Shown here: positions 28,415-35,447 of the stretch, piece after piece
Layout of the letters: every line of letters starts with the position of its first letter
How positions within the stretch are numbered: position 1 is the first letter of the stretch
Assembly (NCBI GenBank): GCA_963718775.1
Contig: OY970377.1
Span: forward strand, 1,364,001-1,428,000
DNA: 64,000 nt
Source of the DNA: VRUE01 sp963718775
GTDB lineage: Bacteria; Actinomycetota; Thermoleophilia; Solirubrobacterales; 70-9
Reading direction: 5' to 3'
Translations under genes and position numbers: made by a program
The notes under the pieces: model-generated
Database searches by the model: none
The model's input: the letters and a program-made list of their open reading frames with translations, nothing else
What the model was told of the DNA's origin: nothing

Positions 28415-28474
28415 TTACCGCTGCTTCACGATTTGCAGCAGCGGGACGACCGGATTGACCGGATTGATCGTCAT
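28415..28474 (-). CDS. Putative 19-residue peptide
   Basis: ATG 28474 follows GGGAGGTGAGAGGGA and the frame MTINPVNPVVPLLQIVKQR closes at TAA 28415. The codons include a direct repeat (CCGGTCAATCCGGTC on the coding strand). It lies antisense, downstream of the DUF2510 gene. The strong ribosome-binding site is the only support for translation. Confidence 0.35.
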   Translation of the reverse strand: MTINPVNPVVPLLQIVKQR

Positions 28475-28534
28475 TCCCTCTCACCTCCCTTCCCGTGTCG
28501 TCACCCCGGCTCTGCGCCAGGACGGGAAGGGCGA

Positions 28535-28570
28535 GGGTAAGAAATTTCTACTGGTGGAAATTTCTTACCC
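28535..28570. promoter_or_regulatory. Perfect 14-bp inverted repeat
   Basis: GGGTAAGAAATTTC (28535-28548) and GAAATTTCTTACCC (28557-28570) are exact reverse complements around 8 bases. It lies 85 bp before the winged-helix gene 28655 and is AT-rich. Likely an operator for a dimeric regulator or a replication-associated site of element 1. Confidence 0.6.
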
Positions 28571-28654
28571 CCCTTGGAGGGCAATCCGAGCCTCTATGCT
28601 CAGGCCGCTGACGACTAGCGCTAAGGAACCTGACCAGAGAAGGAGAAAACAGCG

Positions 28655-29299
28655 GTGACCAACGAGCAAGCAGTCGGGAGAGTGCCTCTCAGGAAGCGCA
28701 AACGTCGGCCGGAAGATGCCCTACCGCACTCCGTCAATCACTGGATTCGCGTCGAAACCTTGGCGATCCTCAACGAAGGCGAATTCAGCACAGGGGAGAT
28801 CGCGCGGATGATTGGCGAGGACGTTAAGAACGTCCGGCCGCACGTTCTCGACCTCTACAGGTCTGGGTGCATCGAGTTCGCCGGTCACAAGCTGGTCGGC
28901 GGGGGGATGAGGCCGGTCTACCGCGCTCTGGTGCTGCCTGTTGTCTACGACGAGACGTACCGCAAGATGACGCTGGAAGAGCGGCGTGATCTGAACAGCG
29001 CGGTCGTCCAAGGCATCTTCACGGAGACCATGTCCTCGTACCGGACCGACCACTTGAACCAAGACGAGGACTTGTGCTTGCTGTGGGACGCCCTAAACCT
29101 CGACGCGGAGGGTAGGAAAGAATTGCTGGCGCTCCTGACGGCGACGTGGGAAGGGGCGCAGGCGATCAATGGCCGCGCCGCCAACCGCCTCGCGAAATCA
29201 GGGAAGGCTGGCGAGACCACTTTCGTCGGCCTGCTGGGGTTCGAGCGCGGCCGATCCGGCAGGTTGGAGAGCGGCTACCACGGGGTGAAGAAAAAATGA
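28655..29299 (+). CDS. Winged-helix regulator, element 1
   Basis: GTG 28655 follows AGAAGGAG. Residues 30-85 look like an ArsR/MarR-type winged helix (VETLAILNEGEFSTGEIARM then VRPHVLDLYRSGCIEFAG). The rest is helical and may bind a ligand or partner. I do not recognise a named family. It sits after a strong palindrome that may be its operator. Confidence 0.65.
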   Translation: MTNEQAVGRVPLRKRKRRPEDALPHSVNHWIRVETLAILNEGEFSTGEIARMIGEDVKNVRPHVLDLYRSGCIEFAGHKLVGGGMRPVYRALVLPVVYDETYRKMTLEERRDLNSAVVQGIFTETMSSYRTDHLNQDEDLCLLWDALNLDAEGRKELLALLTATWEGAQAINGRAANRLAKSGKAGETTFVGLLGFERGRSGRLESGYHGVKKK

Positions 29300-29381
29300 G
29301 TGGTAGCGAAGTTCTGGTTGCCTAGTCCGTACCGATCTGGAACCGTCCACCGCTCCAAAGGAAATGGAGCGATGAGTCTCC

Positions 29382-29451
29382 CTTGTTCCAGCCCCCCAGG
29401 TTGTCGGGCCTAGCAGTCGTCAGCGCTCGGCACTTGGGGGGCTGGAACAAG
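29382..29451. repeat. Long hairpin with 17-bp perfect arms
   Basis: CTTGTTCCAGCCCCCCA (29382-29398) pairs exactly with TGGGGGGCTGGAACAAG (29435-29451) over a 36-base loop. It lies in the 388-bp non-coding stretch 29300-29687. It could be a terminator for the preceding gene, a structured RNA, or an origin or nick site of element 1. Nothing else is seen in this interval. Confidence 0.75.
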
Positions 29452-29687
29452 ACCAACGTAATCCCGCGATCCATCCGAATCAAGGGCTGAGTTTGGGGAC
29501 AGGGCTCTGGTCCCGAGGAGTGCCCCGGTGGCTTGCCGCAGAAGTGGAGGAGTGGGCCACCGGGGCGCAGCAAAGACTCAGCCATGCACGACGCCCCAGC
29601 CAACTTAGGCAGTGACGCGCCGACCGAGAACGGCGGCCTGTCCCTGCTCCAGGGTTTCTCTCGGTTCCGAGTCCGGGAGGAGGGGCG

Positions 29688-29969
29688 GTGACAAAGAGGG
29701 GCGGCGCGTTGGACTGGGGCGCGTTCGTCCCTCTCACCGTCCATCCCACGAAGGTCGGGATCGCCGAAGCGCTTAGGTGGATCGGTCAGCCGCTGTCGGC
29801 GTCTGAACTCCAGACGATCTTCTGCGGCAAGCAGAGCGCCGGGTCAATCGGCCATCACCTTCGCCAGATGATGAAGTGGGGCGCGCTTGAACCGGCCGGT
29901 GAGCGAATCGGAACTCGCGGCGCTCCCAGACAGCTCTACGACTTCACCGATCAGGTGACGAGGGGGTGA
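29688..29969 (+). CDS. Small winged-helix protein A
   Basis: GTG 29688 follows GGAGGAGGGGCG. The 93-residue product has a helix-turn-helix-like pattern (GIAEALRWIGQPLSASELQT then SIGHHLRQMMKWGALEPAG), as in ArsR-like winged helices. It begins a run of three small DNA-binding genes ending at 30483. Confidence 0.6.
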   Translation: MTKRGGALDWGAFVPLTVHPTKVGIAEALRWIGQPLSASELQTIFCGKQSAGSIGHHLRQMMKWGALEPAGERIGTRGAPRQLYDFTDQVTRG

Positions 29970-29975
29970 GCGCGA

Positions 29976-30194
29976 GTGTTCAGCGAAGGTGACCGCCTGA
30001 GAGCGCAGCAGGACCAGGCGCGAAAACACGGCCTGCGGCTGAAAATCCTCGCGCTCGCTCAGAAGCGGAACCAATCGCTTGACCCCGAAGACCTGCGCTG
30101 GGAGTTGCCCGAGCGCCCGGCCGTCGCCGTGATCGAGTACCACCTCTTAGTCCTTGAACGCGCCCAGCTTCTGCCCTCGCGGGCGACTGGCTGA
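29976..30194 (+). CDS. Small winged-helix protein B
   Basis: GTG 29976 lies 7 bases after protein A. The 72-residue product, with LRLKILALAQKRNQSLDPED then VAVIEYHLLVLERAQLL, has the same winged-helix-like layout as protein A without its first part. Likely co-transcribed. Function unknown. Confidence 0.55.
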   Translation: MFSEGDRLRAQQDQARKHGLRLKILALAQKRNQSLDPEDLRWELPERPAVAVIEYHLLVLERAQLLPSRATG

Positions 30195-30195
30195 G

Positions 30196-30483
30196 GTGTC
30201 CCCCCGAGAGAAATTCGCCTCAAACCTTCGCCGCATCCGGGCGAAGCGCGACCTGTCCCTAGAAGAGGTGGCCAGGCTCACCGAAATGGACTGGACGGAG
30301 ATAAGCCTGCTTGAGCGAGGGAAGCGAGAACCCCGGCTTGAGACGGTTATCAAGCTCTCGGCGGTGCTGGAAGCCCCGTTGCGCGACTTCTTCGAGGGCA
30401 TCGAGGGGGCACCGCTCGTGCCGACGCCGGTGGGGTCGGCGGGGCGCGTCCTCGTCACATCTGCCAGGGAGGGTGGCGACTAG
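30196..30483 (+). CDS. XRE-family helix-turn-helix protein
   Basis: GTG 30196 starts one base after the stop of protein B. The 95-residue product contains a clear HTH_3 domain: FASNLRRIRAKRDLSLEEVA then LTEMDWTEISLLERGKREP. The tail is unstructured. It is the second Cro/CI-like protein of element 1 and may oppose the repressor at 27029. Confidence 0.82.
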   Translation: MSPREKFASNLRRIRAKRDLSLEEVARLTEMDWTEISLLERGKREPRLETVIKLSAVLEAPLRDFFEGIEGAPLVPTPVGSAGRVLVTSAREGGD

Positions 30484-30815
30484 GCTCACCGTCCCGGCAC
30501 GTTTCTCTCCCTCTCGGCCGGGGCGGTGCAGCCGCCGAAATCTCAGCGCTCCTCATGTCGTTCTTGCGGGATCGCCTGAAAACGGCTCGCCAGAGCCGAG
30601 CGGCCAGGTTCCGAGCCTGCATCAGTTCCGATGGGACTGTCCCCTAGTTACGCATGGCTTTGGTCGCCGCTGCGTCCGTTCGTGACCAAGCTCGCACGTC
30701 ACTAGGTCCGAGTTTCGAGGCTCCCGCCGCCCCTTTCTCGCCCCTCCCGGTGCCGCATTTACCGCTCCCCCGTAAAACTAGCCGGGGGCTGTAGAAAACG
30801 CCGACCTAGTCGAAG
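30484..30815. other. No gene seen
   Basis: This 332-bp stretch inside element 1 holds no frame with protein-like content or a ribosome-binding site. It separates the rightward small regulators from the leftward gene 30816-31487. Confidence 0.5.
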
Positions 30816-31487
30816 CTAACTAGAAGTGTTACGCCGTTTTGCCGCCGCTTCCCAAGTGAGACCGTCTTCCTCAAGTGGGCGAATGTCCTTCGCGTCCTCG
30901 GCTTGGGTCGGATCGTCCCCCACCGTGACTGTCGGTTCGCCATGCGTTGGAATCGTGCGCTCTCGCCACGATTCCAGCACTTCCCGATTGCCGGGCGAAA
31001 GCTTGAGAGCGCTTGGCGGATCGTAGTGGCGCAAACGGCGCAGCCAGCGATGAAGCCAGCCCTCGCTCCGGGCCATTGCTCGATACTCCCTCACCTTGCT
31101 GCTGGCCTCGTCGCGGTACTCGTGAAGCGCTTGGCGCATGATCCGGCCAGCGCGGTTATTGAAGGCCCCCGTGTTGGATTGGTCGCCAGGAGTGCCGCCG
31201 ATTCCAGGTGGCGGTGGGGCTTGGGCGACATCCTCGATGACGCCTTGGCGCGCGAGATTGATGGCGTGGAAGATTTCGCCGGTCAGCGCCCGGCCACGAT
31301 CACGGACCCAGCGAGTCAGGTCGGTGTCGATCTCCTCGGCACGAAGATCGTGGCTGCTCACTTCACCGGCTATCGCGGCCGTCCGCAGCGCAAGGCCGAC
31401 AAAGACGCCGGTAACGATGGGCGCGAGGAGATTGCTGGCGAGCCACGCCCCAGCGTCGCCAAGCGCTTGAAGTAGATCGCACAGCAA
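30816..31487 (-). CDS. Hypothetical membrane-anchored protein
   Basis: From TTG 31487 the product has a hydrophobic N-terminal helix (GAWLASNLLAPIVTGVFVGLA), then a long charged helical part (DTDLTRWVRDRGRALTGEIF) and an acidic tail. It is 223 residues long and has no family I recognise. Start choice is uncertain because no strong ribosome-binding site is visible. It may be the cargo gene of element 1. Confidence 0.5.
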   Translation of the reverse strand: MLCDLLQALGDAGAWLASNLLAPIVTGVFVGLALRTAAIAGEVSSHDLRAEEIDTDLTRWVRDRGRALTGEIFHAINLARQGVIEDVAQAPPPPGIGGTPGDQSNTGAFNNRAGRIMRQALHEYRDEASSKVREYRAMARSEGWLHRWLRRLRHYDPPSALKLSPGNREVLESWRERTIPTHGEPTVTVGDDPTQAEDAKDIRPLEEDGLTWEAAAKRRNTSS

Positions 31488-31801
31488 GGCGTGGCGAGTA
31501 TGACGCCGTGCCGGTTGGGGTGCGCCCGCACTTCGTAGCCGCCCGAAGTCGTAACGCGCGTTCAGACTTCTGATTTTTAGGGGTGTAGCGTGCGCGCGGG
31601 TCTGTTGTGTGTGCCGGGGAGGGGGGCGCTTTTCCCTCCGAGAATGGGGGGGGGTGGGTCGGCCTCCGCTTGGAGGTCATTGGGCAGCGAAACCGTCCCG
31701 CTGCCCAAACCCCTCCGAAACCATCCGATTCGGGCCGAATCCGAAACCGGCCCAAGTGCCTCAATTCCACTGTCAGAGCCAAAACTGCGGTTAGCCTCAA
31801 C
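31488..31801. other. No gene seen
   Basis: The right end of element 1 between the last gene and attR contains G-runs (for example near 31617-31657) and no credible coding frame. Confidence 0.5.
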
Positions 31802-31842
31802 GCTTAAAAGGCCGCCGCTCTAACCAACTGAGCTACAGGGGC
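31802..31842. repeat. Attachment site copy (attR)
   Basis: 41 bp identical to 23269-23309, reproducing the 5' half of tRNA-Lys without its 3' half. It marks the right end of element 1. Confidence 0.88.
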
Positions 31843-31875
31843 GAGGCGCTCCATGGTAGAGGGGCGCCGTCCAGG

Positions 31876-31913
31876 CTGCGGTCGCACTTTCCGCCGCAAT
31901 GCGGCGACCGCAG
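31876..31913. terminator. Hairpin after thiSG
   Basis: CTGCGGTCGC (31876-31885) pairs with GCGACCGCAG (31904-31913), with an inner CGCCGC/GCGGCG stem. It lies directly after the thiSG stop codon and probably ends the leftward thiamine transcript. Confidence 0.6.
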
Positions 31914-31914
31914 G

Positions 31915-32886
31915 TCAGGGGAGGTCGGGGAGGCCCTGCTCGGGGGTGGAAGCCTCGGCGTGGACGCGGCGCGGGATGCGGCCGGCGCTGCGGGCGGCGT
32001 GGCCGGCCTCGACGCCGAGACGCAGCGCCGTGGCCATCGCCACGGGGTCCTCGGCGCCGAAGATCGAGCTGGCGGCCATCACCGCGTCGCAGCCCAGCTC
32101 CATCGCCAGAGCGGCGTCGGAAGCGGTGCCGATGCCGGCGTCGAGGACCACGGGCACGGTGGCGCGCTCGGCGATGATCGCGATGTTGTACGGGTTGCGG
32201 ATGCCGGCACCAGAGCCGATCGGCGAGCCGAGCGGCATCACCGCGGCGCAACCGGCCTCCTCGAGGCGGCGAGCGAGGATCGGGTCGTCGTTGGTGTAGG
32301 GGAGGACGGTGAAGCCGTCGGCGACAAGGGTCTCGGCGGCATCGAGTAGCTCGACCGCGTCGGGATAGAGGGTGCGGTCGTCGCCGATCACCTCGAGCTT
32401 GATCCACTCGGTCTCGAAGGCCTCGCGGGCGAGCTGGGCGGTGCGCACGGCGTCCCGAGCGGTGTAGCAACCGGCGGTATTGGGAAGGGCGACGAGACCG
32501 AGACGATCGAGCACGTCGAGCACCGAGCCCTCGGCGGCCGGATCGATGCGGCGCAGGGCGACGGTGACAACCTCTGCGCCGGAGGCCTCCAGCGCTCGCT
32601 CCATCTGCTCCAGCGAGCGGAAGCCGCCGGTGCCGGCGATCAACCGCGAGGTCCAGGCCCGGCCGCCCAGCTCCCAGCCGTCGGCGCCGCCCTGGATCGC
32701 CGCCAGCACCTCGACCTTGCTGCCCTCCGCAAGCGGCGTCGAGGCCCACTCGCTGCCAGGCATCACCTCACCGTCGAGCGCGACGGCGACGCCGCGGCGA
32801 GCCTCGGCGCCAGCCGCCTCGGCAGCGTCGGCGAGAGTCGCGCCGCCAGGTAGCTCGAGCGGCTCCCCGTTGAGCTCGATCCTCAC
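31915..32886 (-). CDS. thiG: ThiS-ThiG fusion: sulfur carrier plus thiazole synthase
   Basis: Residues 1-67 are a ThiS ubiquitin-like sulfur carrier (MRIELNGEPLELPGGATLAD ... VEVLAAIQGG). Its diglycine runs straight into ThiG at ADGWELGGRAWTSRL. ThiG makes the thiazole phosphate of thiamine from DXP, dehydroglycine and ThiS thiocarboxylate; the Schiff-base lysine is in WIKLEVIGD and phosphate loops are in VMPLGSPIGSG and DAGIGTASDAA. The internal diglycine means that either cleavage or another ThiS is needed for normal chemistry. The ATG overlaps thiO (ATGA). Confidence 0.93.
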   Translation of the reverse strand: MRIELNGEPLELPGGATLADAAEAAGAEARRGVAVALDGEVMPGSEWASTPLAEGSKVEVLAAIQGGADGWELGGRAWTSRLIAGTGGFRSLEQMERALEASGAEVVTVALRRIDPAAEGSVLDVLDRLGLVALPNTAGCYTARDAVRTAQLAREAFETEWIKLEVIGDDRTLYPDAVELLDAAETLVADGFTVLPYTNDDPILARRLEEAGCAAVMPLGSPIGSGAGIRNPYNIAIIAERATVPVVLDAGIGTASDAALAMELGCDAVMAASSIFGAEDPVAMATALRLGVEAGHAARSAGRIPRRVHAEASTPEQGLPDLP

Positions 32887-34076
32887 CGGCCCACCCCATC
32901 CCCGTCGAGAGTGCGTTCGTCATTTGTGGCGCTGAGCCCTACAAATGACGAACGCATCGGGTTGGCCGGGGCGATCGCGTCGGGCAGCTCGCCGCCGTCG
33001 AGAAGCTCGGCGATCGCGTCGCCGGTCAGCGGCGCCAGCAGGATGCCGTTGCGGTAGTGGCCGCAGGCCAGCACCAGGCCCTCCAGCGCGCCGGGGCCGA
33101 TCAGCGGCAGGTTGTCGGGAGTGCCGGGGCGCAGACCCGCCATCGACTCGACCAGCTCCATCTCGGCGACGTCGGGGAGCAGCCGGTAGGCCTCGCGCAG
33201 CAGCTCGTGCACGCCGCCAGCGGTGACGGCGGTGTCGAAGCCGCGCTCCTCGGTTGTGGCGCCGACGATCAGGCGACCGTCGGGGCGCGGCGCCAGGTAA
33301 ACGCGCTCGGAGGCGATGATCCGCTCGCAGGGAGGAGCGCCGTCGAGAGCGCGCAGCTCGAGGATCTGGCCCTTGACCGGGCGCACCGGCGGGCGAGCGG
33401 GCTCGGGGAGCCAGGCCGCCGCGGCGCCCGACCAGGCGCCGCTGGCGAGGACCACGTTCTCGGCTCGCAACTCCCCGCCAGAGTCGGTGCGCACACCCTC
33501 GATGCGGTCTCCCGCAAGCAGCGGCTCGACGACTTCGGTGCCGCCGCGCACCTCGACTCCCTCAGCGCTCAAGGCGGCGAGCAACGCTGTCGTCATCTGG
33601 CGCGGGTCGATCACCGCCTCCTCTGGCGCGTGGACGCCGCCGTTGAAGGACGGGGTCAGGCCGGGCTCGAGCTCACGGCAGCGGCGCGGTGGCAGCCACT
33701 CGGCGCCGAGCCCGAGCGAGCGCTGCAGGTCGTGGACACGGCGCAGTTCCGCCGCCTCGTCGCGGTCGAGGGCGATGTGCAGGGCGCCGTGGCAGGCGTA
33801 GCCGCTGCTCATCCCGCTCGCCGACTCGAGCTCGGCGACGAAACCGGGATAGCGCTCGGCGGCAGCGAGGGTCATCTGCAGCAGCTCCGGCTCGCCGAAG
33901 GCGAGCTCGCCGATCGGCGCCAGCATGCCGGCAGCGACCCGAGTGGCGCCGGCAGGCGGGCGATCGCGGTCGACTACGACGACGCTGGCGCCGCGCTGCG
34001 CCGTGCGCCAAGCACAGCAGAGGCCGATCGCGCCACCGCCGACAACCACCACGTCATAGCTACTTCTGTCGCTCAA
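32883..34076 (-). CDS. thiO: Glycine oxidase ThiO
   Basis: ThiO oxidises glycine to the imine used by thiazole synthase. FAD binding is shown by VVVVGGGAIGLCCAW and VVVVDRDRPPAGATRVAAGM. Later signatures are VIDPRQMTTALLAAL and GLRPGTPDNLPLIG. TTG 34076 is chosen because GGAGG lies 5 bases upstream inside the TPP riboswitch; ATG 34094 lies in the aptamer itself. The C-terminal tail after residue ~375 is encoded by a perfect palindrome (32912-32956) and is not part of the usual ThiO fold. Confidence 0.92.
   Translation of the reverse strand: MSDRSSYDVVVVGGGAIGLCCAWRTAQRGASVVVVDRDRPPAGATRVAAGMLAPIGELAFGEPELLQMTLAAAERYPGFVAELESASGMSSGYACHGALHIALDRDEAAELRRVHDLQRSLGLGAEWLPPRRCRELEPGLTPSFNGGVHAPEEAVIDPRQMTTALLAALSAEGVEVRGGTEVVEPLLAGDRIEGVRTDSGGELRAENVVLASGAWSGAAAAWLPEPARPPVRPVKGQILELRALDGAPPCERIIASERVYLAPRPDGRLIVGATTEERGFDTAVTAGGVHELLREAYRLLPDVAEMELVESMAGLRPGTPDNLPLIGPGALEGLVLACGHYRNGILLAPLTGDAIAELLDGGELPDAIAPANPMRSSFVGLSATNDERTLDGDGVGR
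32912..32956. repeat. Palindrome forming the thiO 3' end
   Basis: TGCGTTCGTCATTTGT (32912-32927) and its exact complement (32941-32956) flank a 13-base loop. The sequence is within the last codons of thiO, adding a tail SSFVGLSATNDERTL. Its AT content differs from the neighbourhood. Confidence 0.8.
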
Positions 34077-34078
34077 GC

Positions 34079-34166
34079 TTGCCTCCGCCGGCATTACCCG
34101 GATCAGGTTCAGACGGTCGGTGGCCTTGCTGCCACCCTCTCAGCCTCTGGGCTCCCGTACCCCACC
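34079..34166 (-). promoter_or_regulatory. TPP riboswitch (thi box)
   Basis: On the minus strand the order GGGGTACGGGAGCCC, AGAGGCTGAGAGGG, ACCGTCTGAACCTGATC, CGGGTAATGCCGGCGGAGG matches the thi-box aptamer, including the CTGAGA and ACCTGATC pyrimidine- and pyrophosphate-sensing cores. The GGAGG at the 3' end is also the ribosome-binding site of thiO, so TPP binding should block translation directly. Confidence 0.95.
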
Positions 34167-34203
34167 GATGCTACAGAGCGATAATCGGGGGGTGAGCCTC
34201 GCC

Positions 34204-34878
34204 ATGCCCGATGCCAAGGGACCGTTGCGCCGTGAGCGGCTGCGCACCGCACGTCTCTACCTCTGCTGTGACGCGCGACCGCATGGAGAGGATCCTGAGC
34301 CGCTACTGCGGGCGGCGCTGAGTGGCGGCGTCGACATCGTGCAGCTGCGCGAGAAGCAGCTGCCGCAACGTGACATCGAGCGCTCCGCCCTCACCTTCCG
34401 CCGCCTCTGCGACACCTACAGCGCCCTCTTCATCGTCAACGACGACCCCGACCTGGCCCGCGCCTGCAACGCCGACGGGGTCCACGTGGGACAGGAAGAC
34501 ATGCTGGCCACAGAGGTGCGCGAGGCCGTTGGGCCTGACGCGATCGTCGGCCTCTCGACCCATTCCGAGGAGCAAATCGCCGCGGCGGCCGCGCAGCCCG
34601 TGGACTACATCAGCGTGGGACCGATCTGGGAGACGCCGACGAAGCAGGGGCGTCCAGGCGTTGGCCTGGAGCTGATTCGCCATGCGTCCGCCAACGCGCC
34701 CCATCCCTTCTTCGCGATCGGCGGCATCGACCCGTCCAACGCGGCACAGGTCGTCGAGATGGGAGCGCGGCGAATCTGTGTCGTGCGGGCGCTCCGCGAC
34801 GCCGAGAACCCCGCCGCGGTCGCCGAAGAGCTGCGCAGCGCCTTCGCTGAGGCCGGAGAGCAGGCGCCGGGTGCCTGA
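34204..34878 (+). CDS. thiE: Thiamine phosphate synthase
   Basis: ThiE couples HMP-pyrophosphate and thiazole phosphate to thiamine phosphate. The TIM-barrel signatures are VDIVQLREKQLPQRDIE, LFIVNDDPDLA, GVHVGQEDM, YISVGPIWETPTKQGRP (the pyrophosphate loop) and FFAIGGIDPSNA. ATG 34204 has GGTGAG 6 to 8 bases upstream; GTG 34192 is an alternative. It is divergent from thiO and has no riboswitch of its own. Confidence 0.95.
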   Translation: MPDAKGPLRRERLRTARLYLCCDARPHGEDPEPLLRAALSGGVDIVQLREKQLPQRDIERSALTFRRLCDTYSALFIVNDDPDLARACNADGVHVGQEDMLATEVREAVGPDAIVGLSTHSEEQIAAAAAQPVDYISVGPIWETPTKQGRPGVGLELIRHASANAPHPFFAIGGIDPSNAAQVVEMGARRICVVRALRDAENPAAVAEELRSAFAEAGEQAPGA

Positions 34879-35368
34879 TCACCCTCGCAAGCGTAAGCAG
34901 CGCGGCGCGGCGACCACGCCGCGTGAGCGGATGGAGCAGGGTTACGCCAAGGCCGAGGTGCGCAACCAGGAAGCGCGCGAGGCGCTGCAGCCCCTGGCCG
35001 AGGGTGAGCGGCCGCGGGTCGTGACGATCGGCGCCATCGTCGCCGGCCTCGTCGCCGTCTCGATCGTGGTCGGCTACCTGATCGGCACCGAGGTCAACGG
35101 GGAGAAACCCAAACTCGCCCAGGTGCTGGCCCCGGCGCTGCTGATGGGAATCATGGCCTGGGGCATGTGGCGGGCGCGCTACTGGGCCGTGCTCGGCTTC
35201 CAGCTCGTCCTCGTCTTCCTCATCTTCAGCGCCGTCTACGGACTCGCCCTGCAGGCGGCGACAGTAGGACAGGTGCTGGCGACGCTCGCCCTGCTCGCCG
35301 TCTCCGGCACCTTCTTCTACTTCATGGTCAAGGCGATGGCGCGGATCCAGATGCCGACCCGGGAGTGA
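34871..35368 (+). CDS. Hypothetical four-helix membrane protein
   Basis: GTG 34871 overlaps the thiE stop by 8 bases. After a basic N-terminus (HPRKRKQRGAATTPRER), four hydrophobic segments appear: TIGAIVAGLVAVSIVVGYLI, LAPALLMGIMAWGMW, WAVLGFQLVLVFLIFSAVYG and LATLALLAVSGTFFYFMV. No conserved catalytic motif is visible. Co-transcription with thiE is likely; function unknown. Confidence 0.75.
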   Translation: MPDHPRKRKQRGAATTPRERMEQGYAKAEVRNQEAREALQPLAEGERPRVVTIGAIVAGLVAVSIVVGYLIGTEVNGEKPKLAQVLAPALLMGIMAWGMWRARYWAVLGFQLVLVFLIFSAVYGLALQAATVGQVLATLALLAVSGTFFYFMVKAMARIQMPTRE

Positions 35369-35374
35369 GCGATC

Positions 35375-35423
35375 GTTCCGGTGCGCTTTTTGCTCCTCAC
35401 GGGTACATAAGGCGCACCGGAAC
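35375..35423. repeat. Intergenic inverted repeat before lpdA
   Basis: GTTCCGGTGCGC (35375-35386) and GCGCACCGGAAC (35412-35423) are exact complements over 25 bases, in the 79-bp gap before lpdA. The left arm is followed by TTTTT, so on the plus strand it may act as part of an attenuator or terminator, or it may be a regulator site. Confidence 0.6.
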
Positions 35424-35447
35424 ACGGCTTCTATAGGCTGAGGTGCA

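Larger units (their letters stand above)
23269..31842. mobile_element. Integrative element 1 in tRNA-Lys
   Basis: A perfect 41-bp direct repeat flanks this 8.57-kb segment: 23269-23309 within tRNA-Lys and 31802-31842. An integrase gene abuts the left copy. Inside lie an excisionase-like gene, a RepA-like ATPase, an XRE repressor and several small DNA-binding proteins, typical of satellite or plasmid-like integrative elements. No capsid, conjugation or clear antibiotic-resistance gene is seen. The element lies on the 5' side of the tRNA, so the tRNA promoter may now come from the element. Confidence 0.88.

Noticed and set aside
26955..30661. A 13-bp repeat GTTACGCATGGCT at 26955 and 30649 in element 1
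   Set aside because: Too short to interpret, no third copy was noticed, and flanks do not match.
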